Assembly (NCBI RefSeq): GCF_014205165.1
Contig: NZ_JACHMZ010000001.1
Span: forward strand, 2,082,001 to 2,146,000
Source of the DNA: Micromonospora carbonacea
GTDB lineage: Bacteria > Actinomycetota > Actinomycetes > Mycobacteriales > Micromonosporaceae
Reading direction: 5' to 3'
DNA: 64,000 nt
Shown: positions 48,722 through 57,123 of the stretch, piece by piece
Numbering within the stretch: position 1 is the stretch's first letter
Layout of the letters: every line of letters starts with the position of its first letter
Position numbers and translations under genes: made by a program
Notes under the pieces: model-generated
Told to the model about the DNA's origin: nothing
Database searches by the model: none
The model's input: only the letters and a program-made list of their open reading frames with translations

Positions 48722-49783
48722 ATGGCCAGCGTCTCCGTGGACGACGCGATGCGTCGGGCGATCGCGCTCGCGGCCCGTGGCCTCGGCACCACCAGCCCCA
48801 ACCCCGTGGTCGGCTGCGTGCTGCTCGACCCGGACGGCGAGGTCGTCGGGGAGGGATTCCACGCGTACGCGGGCGGACCGCACGCCGAGATCGTCGCGCT
48901 CGCCCAGGCCGGGCCGCGGGCCCGGGGCGGGACCGCCGTCGTCACCCTGGAACCCTGCGACCACACCGGCCGCACCGGCCCGTGCAGCCACGCCCTCCTC
49001 GCCGCCGGCGTCGCCCGGGTGGTGATCGCCGTGCCCGACCCCAACCCGGTCGCCTCCGGCGGCGCCGCGACCCTGCGCGCCGGCGGCGTCGACGTCGAGG
49101 TGGGGGTGCGCGCCGCCGAGGCCGAGGCCGGCAACGTCGCCTGGCTGACCTCGATGCGCCGGGGCTGGCCGTACGTCGTCTGGAAGTGCGCCGCGACCCT
49201 CGACGGGCGCTCCGCCGCCGCCGACGGCACCAGCATGTGGATCACCTCGGAGGCCGCCCGGACCGACGTGCACGCCCTGCGCGGCACCGTCGACGCGGTC
49301 ATCGCCGGGGTCGGCACCGTGCTCGCCGACGACCCCCGGCTCACCGCCCGCAACCTGCGCGACGGCACCCTGGCCATCCGGCAGCCGCTGCGGGTGGTCG
49401 TGGACACCTCCGGGCGTACCCCCGCCGACGCCCGGGTCCGCGACGGCGCCGCCCGCACATGGGTCGCCACCGCCGCCGAGGTCGGCGTCGGCCCGGACGG
49501 CCGGGTCGACCTGCCGGCGCTGCTCGCGGAGCTGCACCACCGGGGGGTACGGGCCGCGCTGCTGGAGGGCGGCCCGAAGCTGGCCGGCGCGTTCCTCGCC
49601 GCCGGCCTGGTCGACCGGGTCGTCGCCTACGTCGCGCCGAAGCTGCTCGGCGCCGGGCCGACCGCGCTGGCCGACGCCGGCGTGACCACCATCGCCGACG
49701 CCATCGACCTGGAGATCACCGACGTCACGCAGGTCGGTCCGGACCTGCGCATCACCGCGCTGCCCCGGAAGAGGGAGGGCTGA
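48722..49783 (+). CDS. ribD: bifunctional pyrimidine deaminase/reductase RibD
   Basis: Two steps of riboflavin synthesis: deamination, then side-chain reduction. The N-terminal deaminase (about 1-145) has TTSPNPVVGCVLL, HAEIVAL (zinc His), and LEPCDHTGRTGPCSHAL (zinc Cys pair). The C-terminal reductase (about 150-350) has WKCAATLDGRSAAADGTSMWITSE, DAVIAGVGTVLADDPRLTAR, and LLEGGPKLAGAFL. At 353 aa it is full length. ATG 48722 is preceded by AGGACAGGG. ribE follows one base after. Confidence 0.97.
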   Translation: MASVSVDDAMRRAIALAARGLGTTSPNPVVGCVLLDPDGEVVGEGFHAYAGGPHAEIVALAQAGPRARGGTAVVTLEPCDHTGRTGPCSHALLAAGVARVVIAVPDPNPVASGGAATLRAGGVDVEVGVRAAEAEAGNVAWLTSMRRGWPYVVWKCAATLDGRSAAADGTSMWITSEAARTDVHALRGTVDAVIAGVGTVLADDPRLTARNLRDGTLAIRQPLRVVVDTSGRTPADARVRDGAARTWVATAAEVGVGPDGRVDLPALLAELHHRGVRAALLEGGPKLAGAFLAAGLVDRVVAYVAPKLLGAGPTALADAGVTTIADAIDLEITDVTQVGPDLRITALPRKREG

Positions 49784-49784
49784 C

Positions 49785-50462
49785 ATGTTCACCGGCATCG
49801 TCGAGGAGCTGGGCGAGGTCGTCCGCACGACCGAGACCGGCGACGACTCCGCGCTGGTCGCCATCCGGGGGCCGCTGGTCACCAGCGACGCCCGGCACGG
49901 CGACTCCATCGCCGTCAACGGGGTCTGCCTGACCGTGGTCGACGTCGACGGCGACGTCTTCACCGCCGACGTGATGGGCGAGACGCTGCGCCGCTCCGCG
50001 CTCGGCGCGCTGCGCCCCGGAGTCGGCGTCAACCTGGAACGCGCCGCCGCCCTGAACAGCCGTCTCGGCGGGCACCTCGTGCAGGGCCACGTCGACGGCG
50101 TCGGCGCGGTGCTGTCCCGCCAGCCGGCCCAGCAGTGGGAGACGGTCCGCTTCCGGCTCCCCGCCGGCCTGTCCCGGTACGTGGTGGAGAAGGGCTCGAT
50201 CACCGTCGACGGGGTGTCGCTCACCGTGGCCGACGTCGGGCCCGACTGGTTCACCGTCGGGCTGATCCCCACCACCCTCAAGCTGACCACCCTCGGCGAC
50301 CGCGCCGTCGGCGACCCGGTCAACCTGGAGGTCGACGTGCTCGCCAAGTACGTCGAGCGGCTCCTCGGCGACCGCGCGGGCGGCGGGGGCGACCGGCTGC
50401 CCGACGGGATCGGGCAGCCCCCCGGCGGGGCGGGGCAGGCCCCCGGCGGGGGCGGACGGTGA
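49785..50462 (+). CDS. ribE: riboflavin synthase alpha subunit
   Basis: It dismutates two lumazine molecules to riboflavin. The 225-aa protein shows two homologous lumazine-binding domains, each with the [11 protein letters not shown] / [10 protein letters not shown] motif, and the start [12 protein letters not shown]. The last 30 or so residues are a Gly/Pro-rich low-complexity tail ([18 protein letters not shown]). It overlaps the transporter gene by 4 nt (GTGA). Confidence 0.96.
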   Translation: MFTGIVEELGEVVRTTETGDDSALVAIRGPLVTSDARHGDSIAVNGVCLTVVDVDGDVFTADVMGETLRRSALGALRPGVGVNLERAAALNSRLGGHLVQGHVDGVGAVLSRQPAQQWETVRFRLPAGLSRYVVEKGSITVDGVSLTVADVGPDWFTVGLIPTTLKLTTLGDRAVGDPVNLEVDVLAKYVERLLGDRAGGGGDRLPDGIGQPPGGAGQAPGGGGR

Positions 50463-51160
50463 GCGGCCCGCTCGGCTGGCTGCTCGACGCCCAGGTGCAC
50501 GTCGGCGGCTCGCCCGTGCTGGTCCGCGAGATCGTCGGCAACGCCTTCGGCCTCGTCTCCGCCCTGCTCGGGCTGCGCCGGCTGGTCTGGGCCTGGCCCG
50601 TCGGCATGGTCGGCAACGCGCTGCTGCTCACCGTCTTCCTCGGCGGGGCGTTCGCCACCCCGCAGGCCCACGACCTCTATGGCCAGGCGGGCCGGCAGGT
50701 CTTCTTCTTCGCCGTGAGCTGCTACGGCTGGTGGCGCTGGGCGGGCAACCGCCGCTCGGGCCCCGGCGGGGACGCCGGGGCGGTCGCCCCGCGCTGGGCC
50801 ACCCGGCGGGAGCGCCTCGGCCTGCTGCTGGCCGCCGCGGCGGGCACCGCCGCCGCGTACCCGGTGCTGGCCGCGCTCGGCTCCTGGGGGCCGCTGCCCG
50901 ACGCGTGGATCCTCACCGGCAGCCTGCTCGCCACCTACGGCATGGCCCGCGGCTGGGTCGAGTTCTGGCTGGTCTGGATCGCCGTGGACGCCGTCGGCGT
51001 GCCGCTGCTGCTGCGCGGCGGGTTCTACCCGTCGGCGGCCATGTACCTCGTCTACGGGGCGCTCTGCGGCTGGGGCTTCGTCTCCTGGTGGCGCACCTCG
51101 CGCGCCGCCCGCCCGGCCCCCGCCACCCTGTCACCCACCTACTCGGAGGTCGTGGCATGA
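50459..51160 (+). CDS. ribM: PnuC/RibM-type transporter, probably riboflavin
   Basis: A membrane protein of 233 aa with about seven hydrophobic helices and the PnuC-family features [54 protein letters not shown] and [18 protein letters not shown]. PnuC relatives carry nicotinamide riboside or mononucleotide. Those inside FMN-riboswitch operons (RibM/PnuX) carry riboflavin in Streptomyces and Corynebacterium. The choice of riboflavin rests on this operon position. It overlaps ribE (GTGA) and ribBA (ATGA). Confidence 0.88.
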   Translation: MSGPLGWLLDAQVHVGGSPVLVREIVGNAFGLVSALLGLRRLVWAWPVGMVGNALLLTVFLGGAFATPQAHDLYGQAGRQVFFFAVSCYGWWRWAGNRRSGPGGDAGAVAPRWATRRERLGLLLAAAAGTAAAYPVLAALGSWGPLPDAWILTGSLLATYGMARGWVEFWLVWIAVDAVGVPLLLRGGFYPSAAMYLVYGALCGWGFVSWWRTSRAARPAPATLSPTYSEVVA

Positions 51161-52422
51161 CCACCTTCGCCAGCATCGAGCAGGCCGTCGCGGACATCGC
51201 CGCCGGCCGCCCCGTCGTCGTGGTCGACGACGCCGACCGGGAGAACGAGGGCGACCTGATCTTCGCGGCCGAGCTGGCCACCCCGGAGCTGGTCGCGTTC
51301 ATGGTCCGCTACACCTCCGGCTACGTCTGCGTGCCGCTGACCGAGGACGAGTGCGACCGGCTGGACCTGCCGCCCATGCACCACACCAACCAGGACCGCC
51401 GGGGCACCGCGTACACGGTGACGGTGGACGCCCGGGAGGGCATCGACACCGGCATCTCCGCGGCCGACCGGGCGCACACCATCCGGCTGCTCGCCGCCGC
51501 CTCCACCGAACCGACCGACCTGGCCCGGCCGGGGCACGTGGTGCCGCTGCGCGCCCGCGCCGGCGGGGTGCTGCGCCGCCCCGGGCACACCGAGGCGGCC
51601 GTCGACCTGACCCGGCTGGCCGGCCTGCGCCCGGCCGGCGTGCTCTGCGAGCTGGTCAACGACGACGGCACCATGATGCGCCTGCCGGACCTGGAGAAGT
51701 TCTGCGCCGAGCACGGCCTGACCCTGGTCACCATCGCCGACCTGATCACCTACCGGCGGCGCACCGAGAAGCAGGTCGAGCAGGTCGCGGCGGCCCGGAT
51801 GCCCACCCCGCACGGGGTGTTCACGGCCTTCGGCTACCGCGCCGAGCACGACCCGGCCGAGCACGTCGCCCTGGTCATGGGCGACCTCGGCGACGGGCGG
51901 GACGTGCTGGTGCGGGTGCACTCCGAGTGCCTCACCGGCGACACGTTCGGCTCGCTGCGCTGCGACTGCGGCCCGCAGTTGCAGGCCGCGCTGGCCCGCG
52001 TCGCCGCGGAAGGGCGCGGGGTGGTGCTCTACGTGCGCGGGCACGAGGGGCGGGGGATCGGCCTGCTGCACAAGCTGCGGGCGTACCAGTTGCAGGACCT
52101 GGGCCGCGACACCGTCGACGCGAACCTCGACCTGGGGCTGCCGGCCGACGCCCGCGACTACGGCACCGGCGCGCAGATCCTGCACGACCTGGGCGTGCGG
52201 TCGATGCGGCTGCTGACGAACAACCCGGCCAAGCGGGCCGGGCTGGAGGGGTACGGCCTGACCGTCACCGGCCGCGAGTCGCTGCCGATCCGGCCGCACC
52301 CGGAGAACGTGCGCTACCTGCGCACCAAGCGGGACCGCATGGGTCACCTGCTGGGCGAGTTGGACGAGACGACCGAGGGGCCGCTGGGCCGCCCGGTGGC
52401 GAGCGACGAGATCGGAGCGTAG
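51157..52422 (+). CDS. ribBA: bifunctional DHBP synthase / GTP cyclohydrolase II
   Basis: It supplies both riboflavin precursors. The N-terminal RibB domain (about 1-200) has [58 protein letters not shown] and [12 protein letters not shown]. The C-terminal RibA domain has [24 protein letters not shown] (zinc Cys), [23 protein letters not shown] and [12 protein letters not shown]. The 421-aa length is normal. It overlaps the transporter gene by 4 nt, and ribH starts 4 nt after. Confidence 0.97.
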   Translation: MTTFASIEQAVADIAAGRPVVVVDDADRENEGDLIFAAELATPELVAFMVRYTSGYVCVPLTEDECDRLDLPPMHHTNQDRRGTAYTVTVDAREGIDTGISAADRAHTIRLLAAASTEPTDLARPGHVVPLRARAGGVLRRPGHTEAAVDLTRLAGLRPAGVLCELVNDDGTMMRLPDLEKFCAEHGLTLVTIADLITYRRRTEKQVEQVAAARMPTPHGVFTAFGYRAEHDPAEHVALVMGDLGDGRDVLVRVHSECLTGDTFGSLRCDCGPQLQAALARVAAEGRGVVLYVRGHEGRGIGLLHKLRAYQLQDLGRDTVDANLDLGLPADARDYGTGAQILHDLGVRSMRLLTNNPAKRAGLEGYGLTVTGRESLPIRPHPENVRYLRTKRDRMGHLLGELDETTEGPLGRPVASDEIGA

Positions 52423-52426
52423 GGCG

Positions 52427-52927
52427 ATGGCGGGTTTCGGTGAGCCGGGGGTGGCGGCGGTCGACGCCGCCGGGATGACGGTCGGCGTCGTCGCCGCCCG
52501 CTGGCACGGTGAGCTGACCGACCACATGCTCGACCGGGCGGTGGCCGCCGCGCAGGCGTGCGGGGCGCGGGCCGTGGTGGCCCGGGTCGCCGGCTCGGTG
52601 GAGCTGCCGGTGGTGGCGCAGGCGATGGCCCGCCGCTTCGACGTGGTGGTCGCCCTCGGCGTGGTGGTGCGCGGGGCCACCGCCCACTTCGACTACGTGT
52701 GCAAGTCGGTCACCGAGGGGCTGACCCGGGTCGCCCTCGACGAGGGCAAGCCGGTGGCGCACGGCGTGCTCACGGTCGACACGATCGAGCAGGCCCGGGA
52801 CCGGGCCGGGCTGCCCGGCTCCGCCGAGGACAAGGGCTGGTCGGCGACGGTGGCGGCGCTGGACGCGGCGCTGGCGGTACGCGGCCTGGACGCGGCGGCG
52901 GCCCACCGGGTCGGCTTCGGCCACTGA
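52427..52927 (+). CDS. ribH: 6,7-dimethyl-8-ribityllumazine synthase
   Basis: It condenses the two precursors to lumazine and forms icosahedral shells in many bacteria. The 166-aa protein has VGVVAARWHGELTDHMLDRAV, VARVAGSVELPVVAQAMA, VALGVVVRGATAHFDYVCKSVTEGL (catalytic His in the AHFDYV block), and PVAHGVLTVDTIEQARDRAG. It is the last gene of the rib operon. In related genomes hisE usually follows, but here a 6-kb islet intervenes. Confidence 0.97.
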   Translation: MAGFGEPGVAAVDAAGMTVGVVAARWHGELTDHMLDRAVAAAQACGARAVVARVAGSVELPVVAQAMARRFDVVVALGVVVRGATAHFDYVCKSVTEGLTRVALDEGKPVAHGVLTVDTIEQARDRAGLPGSAEDKGWSATVAALDAALAVRGLDAAAAHRVGFGH

Positions 52928-52934
52928 CCCGCCC

Positions 52935-53031
52935 GGTCTGCTGGGCTGGGCGGGGGCAGCCTGGCTGGGCTGGGCTGGGCTGGGCGGGCGTTGGGCGTCG
53001 GGCGGGGCGGGGCGGGCGTTTGGGCGTCGCC
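52935..53031. repeat. GGGCT/GGGCG simple-sequence tract
   Basis: Short units of GGCTGGGCT and GGGGCGGGGC type run between ribH and palindrome copy B. A similar GC-only tract (11800-11880) precedes copy A. No gene is visible in it. Confidence 0.6.
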
Positions 53032-53086
53032 ATGTCGGCGACATGGCGGTATCAGCGGGCCCGGGATACCGCCATGTCGCCGACAT
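53032..53086. repeat. large palindromic element, copy B
   Basis: A perfect 22-bp inverted repeat, left arm ATGTCGGCGACATGGCGGTA(TC) at 53032-53053 and right arm at 53065-53086, surrounds AGCGGGCCCGG. Each arm with its flank forms a palindrome of its own (CGCCATGTCGGCGACATGGC(G)). The left arm and the AGCG start of the spacer are identical to copy A at 11889-11942. It lies 104 bp after the ribH stop. Confidence 0.85.
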
Positions 53087-53117
53087 GACGCGAGCGTCGG
53101 GCGTGTGCGGCTCCGGA

Positions 53118-53357
53118 TCAGCCGGTCTCCCGGGGGCCGTCCTGGCCGGGCTCGTCGGGCCGGGCCGTGGCGCTCCACAGGTGCACTTCCATGGCGGCGC
53201 GCAGGACGTCGCGGGCGGCGGCGGCCACCGGGCAGTCCGCTGTTCGGCAGGCCGGGCAGCGGCCGTCGGGGGCGGGTTGGTGGTGGCGCAGGACCCAGCG
53301 GGCGGTGAGGATGAGCCGGTTGCGGATCTGGGCCAGGGACAGGAACGGCGCGGTCAT
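53118..53357 (-). CDS. small Cys-motif protein downstream of the broken HTH gene, 79 aa
   Basis: MTAPFLSLAQIRNRLILTARWVLRHHQPAPDGRCPACRTADCPVAAAARDVLRAAMEVHLW: a helical start, a compact CPAC-x4-C cluster that could bind zinc, then a helix and a charged tail. ATG 53357 is 2 nt after the stop of the HTH pseudogene, suggesting former coupling. No function is recognised. Confidence 0.6.
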   Translation of the reverse strand: MTAPFLSLAQIRNRLILTARWVLRHHQPAPDGRCPACRTADCPVAAAARDVLRAAMEVHLWSATARPDEPGQDGPRETG

Positions 53358-53359
53358 CC

Positions 53360-54370
53360 TCAGCCCACCCCGATGGCGGCGGCGAGGTGGATGATGATCG
53401 CCGGGGCGGCCGGGTCGCGGGCGACCTGGGCGAGGACGTCGCGGCCGGCGGGTCGGTGGCGGATCTCGGCCGGCGCGATCCGATCGGCCTCCATCAGGGC
53501 CCGGCCAGCGCCGATCGGATCGCCAGCCTGAAGGTACGCGCGGGCGGCGTCGAGCAGATGCGCGGCGCGGTGTTCGGTGGGCAGCCACCGCCAGCCGTCC
53601 TGGGTGGTCGCCTTCTCGTGCCGGGCCACGGCATCCGCGCTGTCGCCCCACTCCACGGCGGCGGCGACGCGGGCCACCTCCACCGCCGTCGGCCCGAACC
53701 CGGTGCGGTGATGGTCGTGCCCGTCGCCGACCCGGTCCGCCATGGCGGCGGCCTCGTCGAGCAGATCGGCCGCCGCCATGGCGTCACCGTCGCACGCTGC
53801 GGCCAGCGCCGCCTGGACGAGCAGGGTTCCGCACAACGACAACTCCGGGGCACCCAACTTCACCAGCAGCGACGCCGTGATCCGGTACGCCCCCACCAGC
53901 GGCACCCGACCCGCCACCGGGTCAGCAGCATGGGCGCGCTCCACGTCGGCCAGCAACTCCGGCAACAACTCGGCGACCCGTGGGTAGCGGGCATGCTGGA
54001 ACGTGATCCAGGCGTGCGCCACCTGCCGGGCCACCTGCACAGCCGGCAACACCGGCCGTCCGGCCGCCGCGCGACCGAGGGGAACCTCGTACCGGGACAA
54101 CGCCGCCCGGATCCGCTCGACCCCGGCGGCCCGCTCGATCACCCCGGCGGGCTCGACGCCCCGCCCCAGCAGCACCGCCGCGTCGATCCGCAGCACTGCG
54201 GCAACCTCCCGAAGCGTCGACACCCGGTCCAGAGCACGGACACCCCGCTCGACCTTGTCCATTCAACTCTTCGACTTCCCCAACCGGTCGGCGAACACCT
54301 GCTGCGACAGCCTGCGCCGCCCCCGCCAGTACGCCACCCGCCGCCCGACCGGCAGCCGATCACCGTCCAC
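53360..54370 (-). pseudogene. broken XRE-family HTH regulator (nonsense codon plus internal deletion)
   Basis: It is a paralogue of the intact regulator at 15149-16336. Read from GTG 54370, the HTH matches (PVGRRVAYWRGRRRLSQQVFADRLGKSKS). TGA at 54263-54265 then stands where the intact gene has TGG (SKSWVDKVERG versus SKS-stop-MDKVERGVRALDR). Downstream, KLGAPELSL joins directly to CGTLLVQAALAAA, missing about 60 residues present in the intact copy. ATG 54262 next to the stop could restart a protein lacking most of the HTH. The nonsense codon plus the deletion favour a pseudogene. Confidence 0.8.
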
Positions 54371-54641
54371 GCCGCCACCGCCGGTCCGGCACCGCCCGAG
54401 TCGTCTCCTCGACCGGTATCCGATCCGCCTCGGCCTGGGCGAGGATCCGCCGCCTCGCCGCCTCCCGCTCGGCGGCCTCCGCCTGTCTCCTCGGCTCACT
54501 GGCGGCCCGTCGCCGTGACTGCGCATCGCTACCTCCGTCGGCGCGGCGGCAACATGCCGGCGCGCCACCAACGATGACGTCGCAAGGTCGCCGGACGCGA
54601 CGGCGCACGCCACGACAATCCAGACACATCGGGGGCGACAT
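54360..54641 (-). CDS. doubtful small Arg/Ala-rich ORF upstream of the broken HTH gene
   Basis: The last half (EPRRQAEAAEREAARRRILAQAEADRIPVEETTRAVPDRRWRRGR) is a good charged helix and its TGA overlaps the pseudogene start. A more natural start (MRSHGDGPPVSR) exists in another frame, so this gene may itself be frameshifted. Low support. Confidence 0.3.
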   Translation of the reverse strand: MSPPMCLDCRGVRRRVRRPCDVIVGGAPACCRRADGGSDAQSRRRAASEPRRQAEAAEREAARRRILAQAEADRIPVEETTRAVPDRRWRRGR

Positions 54642-54663
54642 TCCGGCGACATGCCGCTATCGT
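54634..54663 (+). promoter_or_regulatory. half-sites and leaderless -10 box of the HTH gene at 54671
   Basis: GGCGACATTCCGGCGACATG holds two direct GGCGACAT copies, and the following CCGCTATC makes it resemble the inner arm of the large palindromes. TATCGT (54658-54663) ends 7 nt before ATG 54671, a leaderless -10. An operator overlapping the promoter is inferred. Confidence 0.45.
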
Positions 54664-54670
54664 GGCGGGC

Positions 54671-55420
54671 ATGAGCACCCCGAACACCGCCCTGCGCGCC
54701 GTTCGCACCGGGATGCGCATGAGCCAGGACGACTTCGCCCGCGCGCTCCAGGCCGCCGGCCACCGCGTCGGCGAGCCCAACGACGCCAACAAGCGACTCG
54801 TCCAACGCTGGGAGTCCGGCGCGATCGCCGCACCGCGCCCCGTCTACGCCCGCGCGCTGGAGGTGGTCACCGGCCTGCCCATCTCGCTGCTCGGCTTCGC
54901 GGCGGTGCCGGGCGAACATGTCACCCAGGACCAGCACGGCGGCCACGACCTGACCTCACCCATGTCCAGCCTGGCCACGCCGACGCCGAGGTCCAGCCCA
55001 GCCGCAGCCCACAGGTCGTACGAGGGTGTGTGGCTCAGCCGCTACCAGTACCACTCCAGCGGTCGCGGCGACTCGTTCGCCGGGCAGCACTTCGTGGTGC
55101 TGCTTCAACACGGCGACCGGTTGACCGCGCGCAGCCTGCCCGGCTCGGCGGCATCGTCGCTCTCCCTGGACCTCACCGTGGACGGCGCTGTCGTCACCGG
55201 CACGTGGGTGGAGCAGACCGACCCGACGGGCTACTACCGGGGAGCCCGATACCACGGCGCGATCCAACTGCTGGCCGAGCCCACCGGCCGACGGATGGCC
55301 GGAAAGTGGGTCGGGTTCGGCAAGGACATGGACGTCAACACCGGCCCGTGGGAACTCGTCTTCCGCGACGCCTCGACATCCAAGGCGACCCTCGATCGCT
55401 ACAACACGTCACCGGCGTAG
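54671..55420 (+). CDS. XRE-family HTH protein with C-terminal beta-rich domain, 249 aa
   Basis: HTH at about residues 5-62 (TALRAVRTGMRMSQDDFARALQAAGHRVGEPNDANKRLVQRWESGAIAAPRPVYARALEVVTGL). After a linker of about 45 residues comes a compact domain (about 115-240): SYEGVWLSRYQYHSSGRGDSFAGQHFVVLL, LTVDGAVVTGTWVEQTDPTGYYRGARYHGAIQLL and AGKWVGFGKDMDVNTGPWELVF, which looks like a beta-barrel sensor. ATG 54671 is chosen over GTG 54662, which lies inside the -10 box. Function is unknown. It is followed by an HD-domain gene. Confidence 0.82.
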   Translation: MSTPNTALRAVRTGMRMSQDDFARALQAAGHRVGEPNDANKRLVQRWESGAIAAPRPVYARALEVVTGLPISLLGFAAVPGEHVTQDQHGGHDLTSPMSSLATPTPRSSPAAAHRSYEGVWLSRYQYHSSGRGDSFAGQHFVVLLQHGDRLTARSLPGSAASSLSLDLTVDGAVVTGTWVEQTDPTGYYRGARYHGAIQLLAEPTGRRMAGKWVGFGKDMDVNTGPWELVFRDASTSKATLDRYNTSPA

Positions 55421-55444
55421 CACATCGAGTTCTTTTTGTCGTCT

Positions 55445-55466
55445 ATGCCCTGAAGAGGCAGGGCAT
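55445..55466. other. short hairpin between the HTH and HD genes
   Basis: ATGCCCTG and CAGGGCAT form an 8-bp stem with a 6-nt loop, 22 bp before the HD gene. A T-run (TTTTTG) lies just upstream. It could be a weak terminator for the minus strand or an operator. Confidence 0.35.
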
Positions 55467-55487
55467 CACCGGCACGGGGAGGGACAG

Positions 55488-56066
55488 ATGAGCGAGGATC
55501 AGTACGCCGCCGCGATGAGGTTCATCTTCGAGGCCGGCGTCCTCAAGCGCGCCGCCCGCACCGGCTGGTGGTTCGCCGGGGTCAAGCATCCCGAGACCAT
55601 CGCCGAGCACTCCCACCGCACCGCCCTGATCGGCATGATCCTCGCCGCCATGGAAGGGGCCGACCCCGCCCGCGTCACCATGCTCTGCGTCCTGCACGAC
55701 ACCCAGGAAACCCGCACCACCGACCTGCCCCACATCGCCAAGCGCTACCTCACCGCCGCCCCCAACACCGCCATCACCGCAGACCAGGTCGCCGGCTGCC
55801 CACCCGCCGTCACCGACACCATCACCGCCGCCGTCACCGAGTACGAAGCCGGTGAAACCCTCGACGCCATCGTCGCCCGCGACGCGGACAAACTGGAGTG
55901 CCTTGTCCAAGCCGTCGAGTACCGCCATCAGGGCATCGACAACGTCCAGCGCTGGATCGACAGCAGCCGCGCCGCGCTCCGGACCAACTCCGCCCACCGC
56001 CTCGCCGACACCGCACTCGCCGGTTCACCCTTGGCCTGGCTCACACCGCCCCCGAAGCCGGCGTAG
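55488..56066 (+). CDS. HD-domain phosphohydrolase, YfbR-like, 192 aa
   Basis: HD superfamily hydrolase: AGVLKRAARTGWWFAGVKHPETIAEHSHRTALIGMIL (first His), VTMLCVLHDTQETRTTDL (the HD metal pair), and ARDADKLECLVQAVEY (last Asp). The layout resembles YfbR-type 5'-deoxynucleotidases. Nucleotide substrate is inferred, not proven. GGAGGGAC precedes ATG 55488. It is downstream of the HTH-sensor gene in the same direction. Confidence 0.85.
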   Translation: MSEDQYAAAMRFIFEAGVLKRAARTGWWFAGVKHPETIAEHSHRTALIGMILAAMEGADPARVTMLCVLHDTQETRTTDLPHIAKRYLTAAPNTAITADQVAGCPPAVTDTITAAVTEYEAGETLDAIVARDADKLECLVQAVEYRHQGIDNVQRWIDSSRAALRTNSAHRLADTALAGSPLAWLTPPPKPA

Positions 56067-56192
56067 CTGACCCCCGCCCATCTGGCGACCGCCGCGGTGT
56101 CGAGCTCGTCCAGCCTGGCTTGATGCCGGCCACCCACATGACGAACCCATGGGTCTTGGGGATGGAACGTGAACTTTGGTGAGGCTCCGTCC

Positions 56193-56357
56193 ATGCGGGT
56201 GTATGTGGGATTCGTGTGGATGGCAGACCAGCCCGGCATTCGCCTGCGCCTTCGTGCCCGATCTCCCGAGGACGCGAGGGCTCGCGTCGTCGAGGAGCAC
56301 GGGGAGGGCCACGTCATCTCGCTCTGGAGCGAGGAGGACGCCTCGAAGCCGCGATAG
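56193..56357 (+). CDS. small hypothetical protein, 54 aa
   Basis: MRVYVGFVWMADQPGIRLRLRARSPEDARARVVEEHGEGHVISLWSEEDASKPR. The pattern strand, helix (SPEDARARVVEEHGEG), strand (HVISLWSEED) suggests a compact fold. GTG 56169 is an alternative in-frame start that would add 8 residues. No family is recognised. It stands alone, converging with the ABC importer genes. Confidence 0.5.
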   Translation: MRVYVGFVWMADQPGIRLRLRARSPEDARARVVEEHGEGHVISLWSEEDASKPR

Positions 56358-56377
56358 GAGAGCGTGCCTCTCAACCG

Positions 56378-57121
56378 TCAGAGGCGGCCCGCCTCGATGA
56401 TGCGGCGCAGGAACTGGCGGGTGCGGGGCTCGGTGGGGTCGCCGAGCACCCGTTCCGGCGGGCCGGACTCGACGACCCGCCCGCCGTCGAGGAAGCACAC
56501 CTGGTCGGCGACCTCGCGGGCGAAGCCCATCTCGTGGGTGGCCAGCACCATCGTCATCCCGTCGGCCTTCAGCTCGCGGACCAGGGCCAGCACCTCGCCG
56601 ACCAGTTCCGGGTCCAGCGCCGAGGTGACCTCGTCGAGCAGCATGAGCCGGGGCGAGTTGGCCAGCGCCCGGACGATCGCCACCCGCTGCTGCTGCCCGC
56701 CGGAGAGCCGGTCGGGGTAGGCGTTCGCCTTGGCCCCCAGCCCGACCCGGTCGAGCAACTCCCGGGCCTGCGCCTCCGCCTCTGGGCGGGGCCGCCGGTG
56801 CACCCGCACCGGGGCGAGGGTGACGTTGTCCAGCACGCTCAGGTGCGGGAACAGGTTGTACGCCTGGAAGACCATCCCGATGCGCCGGCGCACCCGGTCG
56901 GGGTCGACCCGGGGGTCGGAGATGTCCTGGCCGTCCAGCTCGATGGTGCCGTCGTCCAGCTCTTCGAGCAGGTTGACGCAGCGCAGCAGCGTGGACTTGC
57001 CCGACCCGGACGCGCCGATCAGCGCCACCACCCGGTGCTCGTCGACGCTGAGGTCGAGCCCGTCGAGCACCACGTGACCGCCGAAGGTCTTGCGCAGCCC
57101 CCGGCACCGCAGCAGGCTCAT
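56378..57121 (-). CDS. amino acid ABC transporter, ATP-binding protein
   Basis: The 247-aa ATPase of a polar-amino-acid (GlnQ/HisP-type) importer: Walker A GASGSGKST (about residues 35-43), Q-loop FQAYNLFPH, signature LSGGQQQR, Walker B LMLLDEVTSALDPE, and the H-loop LATHEM. It is the last of three genes on this strand and starts 2 bp after the permease stop. Confidence 0.95.
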   Translation of the reverse strand: MSLLRCRGLRKTFGGHVVLDGLDLSVDEHRVVALIGASGSGKSTLLRCVNLLEELDDGTIELDGQDISDPRVDPDRVRRRIGMVFQAYNLFPHLSVLDNVTLAPVRVHRRPRPEAEAQARELLDRVGLGAKANAYPDRLSGGQQQRVAIVRALANSPRLMLLDEVTSALDPELVGEVLALVRELKADGMTMVLATHEMGFAREVADQVCFLDGGRVVESGPPERVLGDPTEPRTRQFLRRIIEAGRL

Positions 57122-57123
57122 CG

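Noticed and set aside
54263..54265. TGA read-through or selenocysteine in the HTH gene
   Set aside because: No SECIS-like hairpin is apparent, the paralogue has Trp here, and the same gene also carries a 60-residue deletion, so decay is simpler.
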